DNA of 64,000 nt, taken from Flexistipes sinusarabici DSM 4947. Lineage in GTDB: Bacteria > Chrysiogenota > Deferribacteres > Deferribacterales > Flexistipitaceae. This document shows, piece by piece, positions 44,452 to 53,936 of this stretch (positions are counted from its first letter, which is position 1; every line of letters starts with the position of its first letter). The notes below the pieces were generated by a model, which worked only from the letters and a program-made list of their open reading frames with translations, searched no databases and had not been told where the DNA came from. Where the stretch lies: assembly GCF_000218625.1 (NCBI RefSeq), contig NC_015672.1:1116001-1180000 (forward strand), given 5' to 3'. A program made the position numbers and the translations under genes.

Positions 44452-45327
44452 ATGAAAAAATTGACTAAAATTATTGCTGTAATGCTGACAATGTTAATTT
44501 TGTCTGCAAGTGCAGTTATGGCTAAGCAGGAGAAGGTTACCATACCTTATGTTGAGTGGGCAAGATGTGTGGCAATTACACATGTTGCAGGCGGTATCCT
44601 TGAAGATATGCTGGGCTATGAAGTACAGCTCAGATCTGTTGCAAATGCTGCAATGTGGGCATCTGTTGCAAGCGGAGATTCTGATGCTCTGATGTGTGCA
44701 TGGTTGCCACTTACTCACGGTGATCTTTATAAAAAATATAAAGATGACATTGTTAACGCCCAGACAAACTATAAGGGCGCAATTACAGGACTTGTAGTAC
44801 CTTCATATGTTAAAGCTGACAGTATTTCAGAACTGGCAAAGTATAAAGAGAAGTTCAACGGTGAAATCATAGGTATTGACCCGGGAGCCGGTATGTCCAA
44901 GGCAATTGATAAGGCAATTAAAAATGATACCTCAAACCTTGGTGAGTTCAAATATGTGACCGGCAGTGGTGCTATCATGATGGCAAGTCTTGACAGAGCA
45001 ATCAAAAATCACGAATGGATCGTTGTTCCTCTTTGGAAACCTCATTGGGCATTTGGTGCTTATGACCTGAAAATTCTGAAAGATAAAAACGGTATTTTCA
45101 GTGAAGCTGAAACAATTGACACCATTGTACGTGAAGGTTTGAAGAAAGATGATAAACTTCTTTACAGCTTTTTCAGCAACTTTGACTGGACACAGCTGGA
45201 CCTCGGTCCTGTTCTTGTTGATAACAAGAACCAGATGGCTCCTGAAAAGAGTGCCGAGAAATTTATCGAGAATAACAAAGAGAAGATTAAAAAGCTGTTA
45301 GAACCTGTTAAAGAAGCAGCTAAGTAA
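44452..45327 (+). CDS. proX: Glycine betaine/proline ABC transporter, substrate-binding protein
   Basis: A 291-residue periplasmic binding protein of the OpuAC/ProX family. The signal peptide is MKKLTKIIAVMLTMLILSASAVMA, cut after MA. The mature part has tryptophans and tyrosines typical of the aromatic betaine pocket (YVEWARCVA, ANAAMWASVA, LWKPHWAFGAYDL). AAGGAGG lies before the ATG. An intrinsic terminator follows the stop by ten bases, so proVWX is a complete operon. Confidence 0.94.
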   Translation: MKKLTKIIAVMLTMLILSASAVMAKQEKVTIPYVEWARCVAITHVAGGILEDMLGYEVQLRSVANAAMWASVASGDSDALMCAWLPLTHGDLYKKYKDDIVNAQTNYKGAITGLVVPSYVKADSISELAKYKEKFNGEIIGIDPGAGMSKAIDKAIKNDTSNLGEFKYVTGSGAIMMASLDRAIKNHEWIVVPLWKPHWAFGAYDLKILKDKNGIFSEAETIDTIVREGLKKDDKLLYSFFSNFDWTQLDLGPVLVDNKNQMAPEKSAEKFIENNKEKIKKLLEPVKEAAK

Positions 45328-45337
45328 ATAGTATCAG

Positions 45338-45370
45338 CCCTGTCACTAAAAGTTAGTGGCAGGGTTTTTT
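45338..45370 (+). terminator. Intrinsic terminator of proVWX
   Basis: CCCTGTCACTAA pairs with TTAGTGGCAGGG (one internal T/G wobble) around a 3-base loop, followed by six T. Confidence 0.9.
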
Positions 45371-45470
45371 ATTTCCTGTTTTTCTATCACAGCATACAAA
45401 CCGACTAACCTATACAACATTTACAACCTTTACTACTTTTCCAACTCATTACCTCTCCATTTCATAAGTC

Positions 45471-46427
45471 TTATTTTTGCAAAAGCGGGTGATGACATTT
45501 GTAGTTAATACTTTCATTTATTTTGGGTTTTTTCGTTTCACATATATTTGTCATATAATTGCATCTGTCGTGAAATACGCATCTGTTATCATCTTCAGCG
45601 GTATTGGATTTAATTGTACCCGGAATGGAAAAAAGAAAATCTTCTTTTTTATTAATATCAGGGATACAGCTTTTCAGAGCATAGGTATACGGATGCCTTA
45701 TCATATCTGATTTAAGATCAGAAGCACTTATCTTTTCCATTAATTCCCCGGCATATAAAATTAAAATGTTGTCACATATTGTCTGCAGCAGTGACAGATC
45801 ATGGGAGATGAATATAATTGAGATTGATTTCTGCTTATTCAGTTTAAGCAGTAAATCTATTATCTGAGCCTGAATTGTAACATCCAGAGCAGTTGTGGGT
45901 TCATCAGCAATAAGAATTTCTGGATTTGTTGAAAGGGCTAGTGCTATCATAACTCTTTGGTTCATACCGCCGCTCAAATTATGCGGATAACTTTTCATGC
46001 GTTCCTCAGGATGGTCTATTTCAACTTCCGAAAGCAGTTTGACAGCCTCTTTTTCTGCTTCTTTTTTGTTCATCTCTTTATTGAACGTCATCAGCGTTTC
46101 AATAAGCTGATAACCCACTGTAAATACAGGATTGAGTGAAGCAGAAGGGTTCTGAAATATCATTGAGAAAAAGCGGCCGCGATACTTTTTCAAATGGGAA
46201 AGAGTGGAATATTTTTCACCTTTTATACTGATTGTGCCGTCTGTTTTTATGAGAGGCTCCTTTATCAGCCCCATCAATGTTTTTGAAAGGACTGTTTTTC
46301 CAGAGCCTGATTCTCCGGCAATTCCAAGGATCTCACCTTTTTTAAGTTCCAGTGAGATATCTCTTAAGATATAAGTTCTTGGTTGGGAATGCGTTAGTTC
46401 TACAAAGAGGTTGTGTACATGAATCAT
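45471..46427 (-). CDS. Oligopeptide/dipeptide-type ABC transporter ATP-binding protein
   Basis: A 318-residue ATPase of the OppD/DppD class. Walker A is [11 protein letters not shown], the signature is [15 protein letters not shown] and Walker B is [12 protein letters not shown]. The C-terminal oligo_HPY region with [11 protein letters not shown] and CHHPLL holds the conserved Cys residues of this class. It may serve peptide, nickel or sugar uptake. No permease, binding protein or second ATPase is encoded nearby, so it is an orphan in this window; the rest of the transporter may be elsewhere. Confidence 0.88.
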   Translation of the reverse strand: MIHVHNLFVELTHSQPRTYILRDISLELKKGEILGIAGESGSGKTVLSKTLMGLIKEPLIKTDGTISIKGEKYSTLSHLKKYRGRFFSMIFQNPSASLNPVFTVGYQLIETLMTFNKEMNKKEAEKEAVKLLSEVEIDHPEERMKSYPHNLSGGMNQRVMIALALSTNPEILIADEPTTALDVTIQAQIIDLLLKLNKQKSISIIFISHDLSLLQTICDNILILYAGELMEKISASDLKSDMIRHPYTYALKSCIPDINKKEDFLFSIPGTIKSNTAEDDNRCVFHDRCNYMTNICETKKPKINESINYKCHHPLLQK

Positions 46428-46529
46428 GGGAAAATAATATTTGAAAAATTTTACTTTGTCTATAAAATTATATTAAAGAGCTTTGGTAATTTAAAAACAA
46501 AAAATAATATTCGGTGATTTTCATATTAT

Positions 46530-47099
46530 ATGCAAAAGTTAATTTTTTTAAACGACTGGTTCTTTAATGAAAAACTGCTGTACGATAGTTTTGAGCCGTT
46601 GACAAACCGTTTTGATGTGGAAATATCCAAATCTTCTGATTTGTTGAATATAGGAGAAAATGCCATCATTGCAGGGTGGGGCAGCGGTTGCCTTGATATC
46701 CTGGAAGCCATGAATAAAAACGACTTGAATAATATTAAAATTTTAATTTCACCATACCTCGATTACGATTATTTTGTTTACAACAGAAGCGATAAATCAG
46801 GTGAATTTGAAGCGACGTATCGAAAAAAAACAGGTATACTCGAAGATGAATATATTGATCCTGATAGAGATGTAAACAAAAATCGCGGCAGAGTTGTATA
46901 TCCTGATAAAAATCGATGGTTCAAGAATACATACGTTTTTATCGGGGATTCTGACCGTCTTGTGCCTTTTAAGTACCATCTGTATTTTGCAGAAATGTAT
47001 AACGGATGCTCTTTTCACCTTATTGAAAACGCTGGATTTTCCCCTTTTTACAAAAGTGGTGATTTCCTGGATATTCTGGAGGCTAATACACCCTTATGA
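46530..47099 (+). CDS. Small alpha/beta hydrolase-like protein, unusual active site
   Basis: A 189-residue protein, not recognised with certainty. The segment IIAGWGSGCLDIL resembles a nucleophile elbow, but the Ser is shifted by one from the expected GxSxG position. Near the C-terminus, VFIGDSDRLVPFKYHLYF and ENAGFSPFYKS resemble the acid and His regions, with Phe where the catalytic His would be. The fold is thus hydrolase-like but probably without the usual triad. Its stop overlaps the dnaG start (ATGA), so it is translated with primase and RpoD. Function unknown. Confidence 0.6.
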   Translation: MQKLIFLNDWFFNEKLLYDSFEPLTNRFDVEISKSSDLLNIGENAIIAGWGSGCLDILEAMNKNDLNNIKILISPYLDYDYFVYNRSDKSGEFEATYRKKTGILEDEYIDPDRDVNKNRGRVVYPDKNRWFKNTYVFIGDSDRLVPFKYHLYFAEMYNGCSFHLIENAGFSPFYKSGDFLDILEANTPL

Positions 47100-48817
47100 C
47101 AAGATCAGAAGGTTTGCTTGAAGAAATTTTGGAAAGGGTGGATATCGCTGAGTATATTTCCCAATTTGTCGATTTGAAGAAAACAGGCACCAGCTTTAAA
47201 GGGCTATGCCCTTTTCATGATGAAAGGACCCCTTCATTTTCTGTAACCCCTGAGAAAAAGCTTTATCACTGTTTTGGATGCGGTGCGGCCGGAAATGTCG
47301 TTGGATTTGCAATGAAATATCATAATCTGGATTTTGTGGATGCAATGAAAATGCTGTGTGAGCGTTACAATATCGTATTCGAGCAGCGTGAAAGACCAAA
47401 ACATTACAATGAGATTTTTGAAATTCATAACGAGCTCCTTATCCGTTCCAAACAGGATTTGTTTGCCAATACAGGCAGGCATGCTTTGGAGTACATGCTG
47501 AAAAGAGGTTTTGACAGGCAGATACTGGATGAGTTTGATATAGGTTATTTCCCGCAAAATTTTGACATATCGTTCTTAAGAAAAAAATATTCCAAAAATT
47601 CACTTGCAGCTACAGGTCTTTTTTACGAATATTCCGGGCGGTTGAACTTTAAGTTTGCAGGCAGGCTGAGTTTTCCCATTAAAGATACGATGGGTAATGT
47701 TATTGCTTTCAGCGGACGGGCACTCAAAGATGACGTGAAACCGAAATATATAAATTCACCCACGACAGATATTTTTGAAAAACGCAAATTTCTTTACAAT
47801 ATGGATGGTGCCAGGTCTGAGATGAAAAAGGAAAAAACGGGAATTGTTGTAGAAGGTTATATCGACGTAATGCGGTGCAGTCAGGCAGGTATCAAAAATA
47901 CCGTTTCTCCTATGGGAACATCCTTTACTAAAGAGCAGGCGGCACTTCTGAAACGTTACTGTGATGATGTAATACTCGTGTTTGACGGAGATTTTGCGGG
48001 TAAAAAAGCAGCTTATAGATCGCTGGAAACGTTTATAGATATAAATTTTTTTCCACAGGTTGTTTTTTTGCCGGAGGAGGATGATCCTGATTCTTTGATA
48101 AAAGAAAAGGGTGTTTCTGCTTTTTTGGAAAAGCTTGAGAGCAGAAAGGATTTGTTTGTCACTTATATAAACAATTTGTCAAAGTATGCAGATTCATACC
48201 AGAAAAAGCTCAAAATTATTGAAAGGATTAAATCACTCCTGATTAAAGTTAAAAATCCTTATTTAAAAGATGAGTATTTTGCCCAGACAGCAAAGATTTT
48301 TGACTTAAATGAAGAAACTTTACGCAAAGATATTGAATTTTCTTCACATAAGAATACTTTTAAAAGAATTGAAAAAGGCGAAGGCAGATTAAATTATTTT
48401 TGCGAGGAAAATTTTCTCGCTTCCCTGTTCAGTCTTTCAGAAGATGTTATCGATTCTTTACTGGAAGATATGAACGAGGACTATTTCAGTGATGAAAATT
48501 TTAAAAAAATTTATAAAAAAATCATTGATGTTTTGCAAAATGGTGATATTATGCATGTTCTGCTCAATGATGAAGAGATAGGGGAGATTGCCTCGAACAT
48601 CTTAATCACGGACTTTGGGGATGAAGATCCTTATGCCGTGGCTCTTAAAAACAAAAATAAGTTAAGATTTAATTATCTGGAAAGGATGAAAAAAATTAAA
48701 ATCAATGAACTTAGTCAGTTCAAAAACGATCCTGTTAAATCTGAAGAAATACTTGAAAAACTCAATAATATATTAACTGAAATAAAAGAACTCAGATCGT
48801 CAGTTTTGGAGGTTTAA
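47096..48817 (+). CDS. dnaG: DNA primase
   Basis: A 573-residue DnaG primase that makes RNA primers for replication. The N-terminal zinc finger is CPFHDERTPSFSV with CFGCGAAG. The TOPRIM core has VEGYIDVMRC and the Asp pair in LVFDGDFAGKKAA, and SFTKEQAALL follows between them. The C-terminal helicase-binding region is shorter than in E. coli. It overlaps the preceding gene by four bases and is followed by rpoD after six bases, the common primase-sigma arrangement. Confidence 0.95.
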   Translation: MTRSEGLLEEILERVDIAEYISQFVDLKKTGTSFKGLCPFHDERTPSFSVTPEKKLYHCFGCGAAGNVVGFAMKYHNLDFVDAMKMLCERYNIVFEQRERPKHYNEIFEIHNELLIRSKQDLFANTGRHALEYMLKRGFDRQILDEFDIGYFPQNFDISFLRKKYSKNSLAATGLFYEYSGRLNFKFAGRLSFPIKDTMGNVIAFSGRALKDDVKPKYINSPTTDIFEKRKFLYNMDGARSEMKKEKTGIVVEGYIDVMRCSQAGIKNTVSPMGTSFTKEQAALLKRYCDDVILVFDGDFAGKKAAYRSLETFIDINFFPQVVFLPEEDDPDSLIKEKGVSAFLEKLESRKDLFVTYINNLSKYADSYQKKLKIIERIKSLLIKVKNPYLKDEYFAQTAKIFDLNEETLRKDIEFSSHKNTFKRIEKGEGRLNYFCEENFLASLFSLSEDVIDSLLEDMNEDYFSDENFKKIYKKIIDVLQNGDIMHVLLNDEEIGEIASNILITDFGDEDPYAVALKNKNKLRFNYLERMKKIKINELSQFKNDPVKSEEILEKLNNILTEIKELRSSVLEV

Positions 48818-48823
48818 ACGTCT

Positions 48824-50626
48824 ATGCCTAAAAAAATAAAAATACCAGAAGTTAAGCAACTCATCTCCATGGGTAAAGAGAAAGGCTTTGTTACCTTTGA
48901 TGAAATAAACGAGCTTTTGTCAGAAGATATAATTTCTACGGAACTTATCGATGATGTTTTGATGCTTCTTGCACAGTTAAAAATCGACGTTCTTGACAAT
49001 AACAACAAGAAAAACTCATTACTGTCTCACAGCAATATTGAAGAAGAAAGCTCTGAAAGCGGTGAGGAAGAAGTGAGTGTTGAAGCAGCTATCAGTACCG
49101 ATGATCCAGTGAGGCTTTATCTGCGTGAAATGGGTAACATACCCCTTTTAAGCAGAGAAGAAGAAATAGAAGTTGCCAAAGAAATTGAAGAAGGCCAGCG
49201 AAAAGTTATTAAGAGTGTCCTTTCATTTCCCACAACAGCCAAGCAGATTATGGAAATAGCTGAAAATATCAAAATGGGCGAAATGAAAATAAAAGATATT
49301 ATCGATGTTGATGATGACCTGGATACTGAATCTGATGAAATTGTCGATTATGAAGAGCTGGATGAAGAGGAAATTAAAGTACTGAAGGATGAAAGGGAAA
49401 TCAAAATAAAAGAGGATTTCCTGGGTGTTCTTGAAGATATTGTTGCTCAGCTTAAAGAAAACATTGCACTGACTAAAAAGATAAAGCAAAGTGATATGAG
49501 TATTGACAATATACTCACTTATAAGCAAAAGATACAGGATTCCGTTTCCGATATTGCTGAAAAACTCCTGGAAATAAAGGTCAACTATAACAGTATATGC
49601 AAGATTGCTCAGAACATCAAAAAAATGTATGAAGATATTTCCAATGCCGAAGAGGATTTAGGCAAGATATTCAAAATCATAAAACTGGATTCTTCCGAAC
49701 TTCATTACGATCCTGAGAGGGATATGGTATTGGTAAATGAAAAGATAGAAATTACCGGTCTTTCTGCGAAAGACAGAAATATGCTCAGCAAAAAATTTAC
49801 CAATGCGTATGACAAAATTTGCAGTCAATATCAAAAAATCGGTTTGGATAAGAGCGAGATGCAGCTGGTGTACGAAAGTCTTCTTGAAGGTGAATATGAA
49901 ACGGAACTTGCAAAATCAAAGCTCATTGAGGCCAATCTGAGGCTGGTGGTGAGTATTGCTAAAAAGTATACCAACCGTGGTCTTCAATTCCTGGATCTTA
50001 TCCAGGAGGGCAACATAGGGCTCATGAAGGCTGTTGAAAAATTTGAATACCAGAGGGGGTATAAGTTTTCAACTTATGCCACATGGTGGATAAGACAGGC
50101 TATAACACGTGCAATTGCTGATCAGGCTAAAACAATAAGAATCCCTGTGCATATGATAGAGACGATAAACAAGATGATAAAAGTTTCCAGACAATTGCAG
50201 GTGGAAACGGGTAGAGAACCGACGCCTGATGAAATTTCTGAAAAGATGGACATTCCTGTCGAGAAAGTGAAGAAAGTTCTTAAGATTGCCAAAGAGCCTG
50301 TTTCTCTTGAAACACCCATAGGCGAAGATGAAGACAGTAACTTAGGGGATTTTATAGAGGATAAAAAGGCTCTGAATCCCACTGACGAAGTCACTTATTT
50401 AAAACTGCAGGAACACACCCAGCATATTTTGGACACTCTTTCGCCGAGAGAAGCCAGCGTACTGCGACTGAGGTTCGGCATAGACTGCGCTTCGGACCAT
50501 ACTTTGGAAGAAGTGGGTAAAAAATTCAACGTAACCAGAGAGCGCATCAGACAGATCGAAGCAAAAGCCCTCAGAAAGCTGAGGCATCCAACCAGAAGCA
50601 GAATCCTCAGAACTTTTTCAGAATAG
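48824..50626 (+). CDS. rpoD: Primary sigma factor RpoD
   Basis: A 600-residue housekeeping sigma-70. Region 1.1 is at the N-terminus; the acidic non-conserved stretch lies at about 175-210. Region 2 contains [20 protein letters not shown] and [19 protein letters not shown], region 3 follows, and region 4.2 has [25 protein letters not shown] is upstream of the ATG. An intrinsic terminator follows the stop directly. Confidence 0.97.
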   Translation: MPKKIKIPEVKQLISMGKEKGFVTFDEINELLSEDIISTELIDDVLMLLAQLKIDVLDNNNKKNSLLSHSNIEEESSESGEEEVSVEAAISTDDPVRLYLREMGNIPLLSREEEIEVAKEIEEGQRKVIKSVLSFPTTAKQIMEIAENIKMGEMKIKDIIDVDDDLDTESDEIVDYEELDEEEIKVLKDEREIKIKEDFLGVLEDIVAQLKENIALTKKIKQSDMSIDNILTYKQKIQDSVSDIAEKLLEIKVNYNSICKIAQNIKKMYEDISNAEEDLGKIFKIIKLDSSELHYDPERDMVLVNEKIEITGLSAKDRNMLSKKFTNAYDKICSQYQKIGLDKSEMQLVYESLLEGEYETELAKSKLIEANLRLVVSIAKKYTNRGLQFLDLIQEGNIGLMKAVEKFEYQRGYKFSTYATWWIRQAITRAIADQAKTIRIPVHMIETINKMIKVSRQLQVETGREPTPDEISEKMDIPVEKVKKVLKIAKEPVSLETPIGEDEDSNLGDFIEDKKALNPTDEVTYLKLQEHTQHILDTLSPREASVLRLRFGIDCASDHTLEEVGKKFNVTRERIRQIEAKALRKLRHPTRSRILRTFSE

Positions 50627-50629
50627 ATA

Positions 50630-50656
50630 AATCCGCCTTTTTGGCGGATTTTTTTT
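50630..50656 (+). terminator. Intrinsic terminator of rpoD
   Basis: AATCCGCC pairs with GGCGGATT around a TTTTT loop, followed by a run of T. Confidence 0.92.
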
Positions 50657-50689
50657 GCTATGGTTTTTCTTTAAATATTGTTTTGATTA

Positions 50690-50738
50690 AAAAAGTGAAG
50701 TAGTGAGATAGGGAAATAGAGAAGTAGACAAATTGGGC
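50690..50738. repeat. Purine-rich degenerate heptamer stretch
   Basis: Units such as AGTGAAG, TAGTGAG, ATAGGGA, AATAGAG and AAGTAGA run in a 7-bp register, resembling those at 6120-6144 and 32864-32905. Confidence 0.5.
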
Positions 50739-50885
50739 AGGGGAGCAGCAGAAAAGTTCTTGAAAATTAGTGTTAAAATTTGGTAGTTTAATAGCCTGAT
50801 ACTTACTCATTGTAACATTGTTTCAGAATGATTGTTTTTAAGTACCTACATTTACTTTTTGAACTAAATTAAAAAGGAGAAAACA

Positions 50886-51596
50886 TTGGACACCAAGATT
50901 ATTGTTGCGCTTGATTTTCCGGACTTTTCAAAAGCTGCAGATCTTGTAACTAATCTCTCGGATACTGTGGATTTTTATAAAGTGGGACTGGAATCTTTTA
51001 TAAGCTGCGGAGAAAAACTGATACATTTTCTAAAATCCAACGGCAAAAAAGTTTTTCTGGATCTCAAATTTCATGATATACCCAACACCGTTGCCTCTGC
51101 AAGCCTTGCAAGCCTTAAATACGATATTGATATGCTCAATGTTCACGCTCAGGGGGGCAGTATAATGATGAGTACCGTTAGTTCTGAAATAGAGAACTAT
51201 TGTGATAAGCATAGTTTGCAAAAGCCATATCTGATAGCGGTGACACTTTTAACATCATTAAATGAAACCCATTTGAGGGAATATAAGATTAATGCAAAAA
51301 GCACGCTGGAATATGTTGTTGACTTGGCCAAAATTACTCAGAAAAGCGGTTTTGACGGAGTGGTCGCTTCAGCCAGAGAGGTTTCTGCTATTAAAAATAC
51401 TTTAGGAAATGATTTTTTAACTGTTACTCCCGGCATTAGACCGGCATGGGCTGCAAAGAACGATCAACAGCGTGTTGTGACACCTTCTGAAGCAAGCAAG
51501 CTTGGCTGTGACTATATAGTTATAGGAAGACCTATTACTGCAAGCAGCAAACCTTATAAAGCTGCGGAAAAAATATTGGAGGAATTAAATGACTGA
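50886..51596 (+). CDS. pyrF: Orotidine 5'-phosphate decarboxylase
   Basis: A 236-residue enzyme making UMP from OMP. The active-site tetrad is in FLDLKFHDIPNTVA, and VVTPSEASKLGCDYIVIGRPIT is the phosphate-binding end. It starts with TTG at 50886, with AGGAG just upstream; no ATG alternative fits. It overlaps pyrE by eight bases. Confidence 0.95.
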   Translation: MDTKIIVALDFPDFSKAADLVTNLSDTVDFYKVGLESFISCGEKLIHFLKSNGKKVFLDLKFHDIPNTVASASLASLKYDIDMLNVHAQGGSIMMSTVSSEIENYCDKHSLQKPYLIAVTLLTSLNETHLREYKINAKSTLEYVVDLAKITQKSGFDGVVASAREVSAIKNTLGNDFLTVTPGIRPAWAAKNDQQRVVTPSEASKLGCDYIVIGRPITASSKPYKAAEKILEELND

Positions 51597-52164
51597 CAAG
51601 GAAATCATCGAGATCTACAAAAAACACGATGCACTGCTAAAAGGACATTTTCTGCTTTCATCCGGACTTCACAGCGATATGTATCTCCAGTCGGCACTTG
51701 TCATGCAGTATCCGGTTATTGCCGAAAGTATAATAAACGAATTGGTTAAGAAAGTTTATTTCATGAATTTTACAACGGTTGTCAGCCCGGCAATCGGAGG
51801 AATAAGGTTCGGATATGAGCTGGCAAGGTTATTGAAAAAACGCTCTGTTTTTACAGAAAGGACAAACGGACAAATGAGTTTCAGAAGAGGTTTTTCATTG
51901 CAGGAAGGTGAGTCAGTACTTGTGGCCGAAGATGTTGTTACAACAGGAAAATCCACAAAGGAGTGTATAAAAGTTGTTGAAGATACCGGTGCAAAAGTTG
52001 TGGGTGTTACTTCACTGATTGACAGAAGCGGCGGAGATGTGGATTTTGGTGTTCCTTTTATCCCGTTAATAACAGTTGAAGTCAACACATACGAGCCGGA
52101 AAAATGCCCTTTATGTAATGAAGGTATCCCTTTGACAAAACCTGGGAGCAGGGAGATTGTCTGA
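51589..52164 (+). CDS. pyrE: Orotate phosphoribosyltransferase
   Basis: A 191-residue enzyme joining orotate and PRPP to give OMP. The PRPP motif is VLVAEDVVTTGKSTKE, with the N-terminal LLSSGLHSDMYLQ segment. It is the last gene of a two-gene pyrimidine operon with pyrF, overlapping it by eight bases. The C-terminal CPLCNEGIPLTKPG tail carries two cysteines, as in family members from other phyla. Confidence 0.94.
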   Translation: MTDKEIIEIYKKHDALLKGHFLLSSGLHSDMYLQSALVMQYPVIAESIINELVKKVYFMNFTTVVSPAIGGIRFGYELARLLKKRSVFTERTNGQMSFRRGFSLQEGESVLVAEDVVTTGKSTKECIKVVEDTGAKVVGVTSLIDRSGGDVDFGVPFIPLITVEVNTYEPEKCPLCNEGIPLTKPGSREIV

Positions 52165-52340
52165 TTATTACACTAACTGCCTCAACTACCTCTAACGACC
52201 TTTAATTACTTTTTTCATAATGCACCTTGAGTTACGTTTATAAATGTGTAAGTTTTGGGAAGATAGTAGAACTTTTTAAATTTAATCAACTGTTTTTATG
52301 TTATATTTAAATGTAAGGTTTAGGTTTAGAAGGAATATTG

Positions 52341-52380
52341 ATGAAAAAGAAGATTGTTACAAATGCTTATTTGTAATTTT
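52341..52380 (+). other. Possible leader peptide and attenuator-like hairpin
   Basis: An 11-codon frame (ATG AAA AAG AAG ATT GTT ..., stop at 52374-52376) has AGAAGGA ahead of it. Its end coincides with an 8-bp stem TTACAAAT/ATTTGTAA with GCTT loop and four T. It precedes the kinase gene by 27 bases. The stem is AT-only apart from one pair, so chance is a real possibility. Confidence 0.25.
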
Positions 52381-52406
52381 ATTATTGCGAATGAAAAGGT
52401 GCTTTG

Positions 52407-53894
52407 ATGTACAGAATTCTTTATGCTGAAGACAATTTTGAGAACTACAAACTTGTGGAGTTTGTTCTTAAAAAAAACGGTTTTGATGTGAAAAACGCAG
52501 TGGACGGTTTGGATGTTATAGATAAGGTAGAGAGCTATAAACCTCATCTGATCATTATGGATATAGATCTTCCCAATCTTATGGGCTACGAGGTGACATC
52601 CTGGTTAAAATCTAAAGTGGAGTATAGAGATATTCCCGTGGTTGCTCTTACAGCGGATTATTCAGGTAATTATGAAGTTGTTTCAAGGATATCAGGATGC
52701 GCTGCATATTATTCAAAGCCGGTTGATCCTGTTTCTTTTGCCAGAGAAATCAAAAAATTTATAGAAACAGGTCAAAAAATCCCCGATGCAAAACCTTTAT
52801 CAGAGCAAATGTCAAAATCCCTTGAAAACAAAGCAAGGCAGGTGCATGAACTTAATAAACAATTAAAAGAGTATGAAAATCGGTTCTCAGGCATACTGTC
52901 TAAACTTTCGGATATTATTATAATAACTGACAGAGATTTTAGTATCACTTATTATAACAGCAGTGCTATTGAGAAGGAAGCTTTCAGGGAACATTACATA
53001 TCCGGGATGAATTTCTTTGAATTATTCAGCTGCGTTGGTATGAATACTGAAGAATTAGGAAAAAAGCTGGAAGAAAATGGGAAACTGTCAAATGTTGATA
53101 TAGAACTCGAATCTACGGGCGGAACCGGCAGTTTTTTCCTGGCAAATTTTAACCTGACGGATGATGAGATTGTGATCTCATTGAGAGAGGTAAGCGGTGA
53201 TGTGAAAAATTTTAATACCATGGATCAAGTGGATAAAATGGCAGGCTTGGGGGTAATTACATCCGGCATCATACATGAGATTAACAATCCTTTGACAGCT
53301 ATTAAAACATATTTGGAAGTTTTAAAGATGAAAACAAACGATGAAACTTTGAGAGGTGTGGTTGAAAAAATTGACACGGGATTTCAAACTATAGAGAAAT
53401 TGACGAACAGTCTTTTGGGGTTTGCAAAACCATCCAGAGAAAAACCATATCCTATAAACATCAATAATATTGTTAAAGAGGTGATGAGTTTCAGTGAATA
53501 TGAAATCAGACGGGGCAACGTTAAAATAAATTTTGATATGCAGGATGATATCCCTGTTTTTAAAGGCACTAAATCACAAATTGAGCAGGTTGTTTTAAAT
53601 TTGCTTATAAATGCAAATCATGCTGTCTCTAAAAGTGAAAACCCCGAAATCACCATTAAAAATTATGAGGAAGACAGTTGTACAGTTTTTGAGGTTTCAG
53701 ACAACGGACCGGGAATAAGAGAAGACATAAAAAATAGAATTTTTGAGCCTTTTTTCACCACAAAGGGCAAAGACAAAGCAACCGGGCTCGGATTAACAAT
53801 GGTGAAGCAAATCGTGGAGAGGCACAATGGAACTCTTGGGTTTACATCTGACGATAAAGGGACTAATTTTATTATAAAGTTTGCAAAGGAATAA
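52407..53894 (+). CDS. REC-PAS-histidine kinase
   Basis: A 495-residue soluble signalling protein. An N-terminal receiver (about 1-120) has the phospho-Asp in IIMDIDLPNLMG and Lys in YYSKPVDP. A coiled segment and a PAS domain (155-255) follow, then HisKA with the phospho-His in SGIIHEINNPLTAIK, and an ATPase with NLLINANHAV, VSDNGPGI and GLGLTMVKQIV. As the receiver comes first, the kinase is probably controlled by phosphorylation from another kinase. AAGGTG precedes the ATG. A diguanylate cyclase gene follows after 42 bases. Confidence 0.9.
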   Translation: MYRILYAEDNFENYKLVEFVLKKNGFDVKNAVDGLDVIDKVESYKPHLIIMDIDLPNLMGYEVTSWLKSKVEYRDIPVVALTADYSGNYEVVSRISGCAAYYSKPVDPVSFAREIKKFIETGQKIPDAKPLSEQMSKSLENKARQVHELNKQLKEYENRFSGILSKLSDIIIITDRDFSITYYNSSAIEKEAFREHYISGMNFFELFSCVGMNTEELGKKLEENGKLSNVDIELESTGGTGSFFLANFNLTDDEIVISLREVSGDVKNFNTMDQVDKMAGLGVITSGIIHEINNPLTAIKTYLEVLKMKTNDETLRGVVEKIDTGFQTIEKLTNSLLGFAKPSREKPYPININNIVKEVMSFSEYEIRRGNVKINFDMQDDIPVFKGTKSQIEQVVLNLLINANHAVSKSENPEITIKNYEEDSCTVFEVSDNGPGIREDIKNRIFEPFFTTKGKDKATGLGLTMVKQIVERHNGTLGFTSDDKGTNFIIKFAKE

Positions 53895-53936
53895 TTTAGA
53901 TAAATAATAACAGACACAAATTAAGAGTATTAATCT

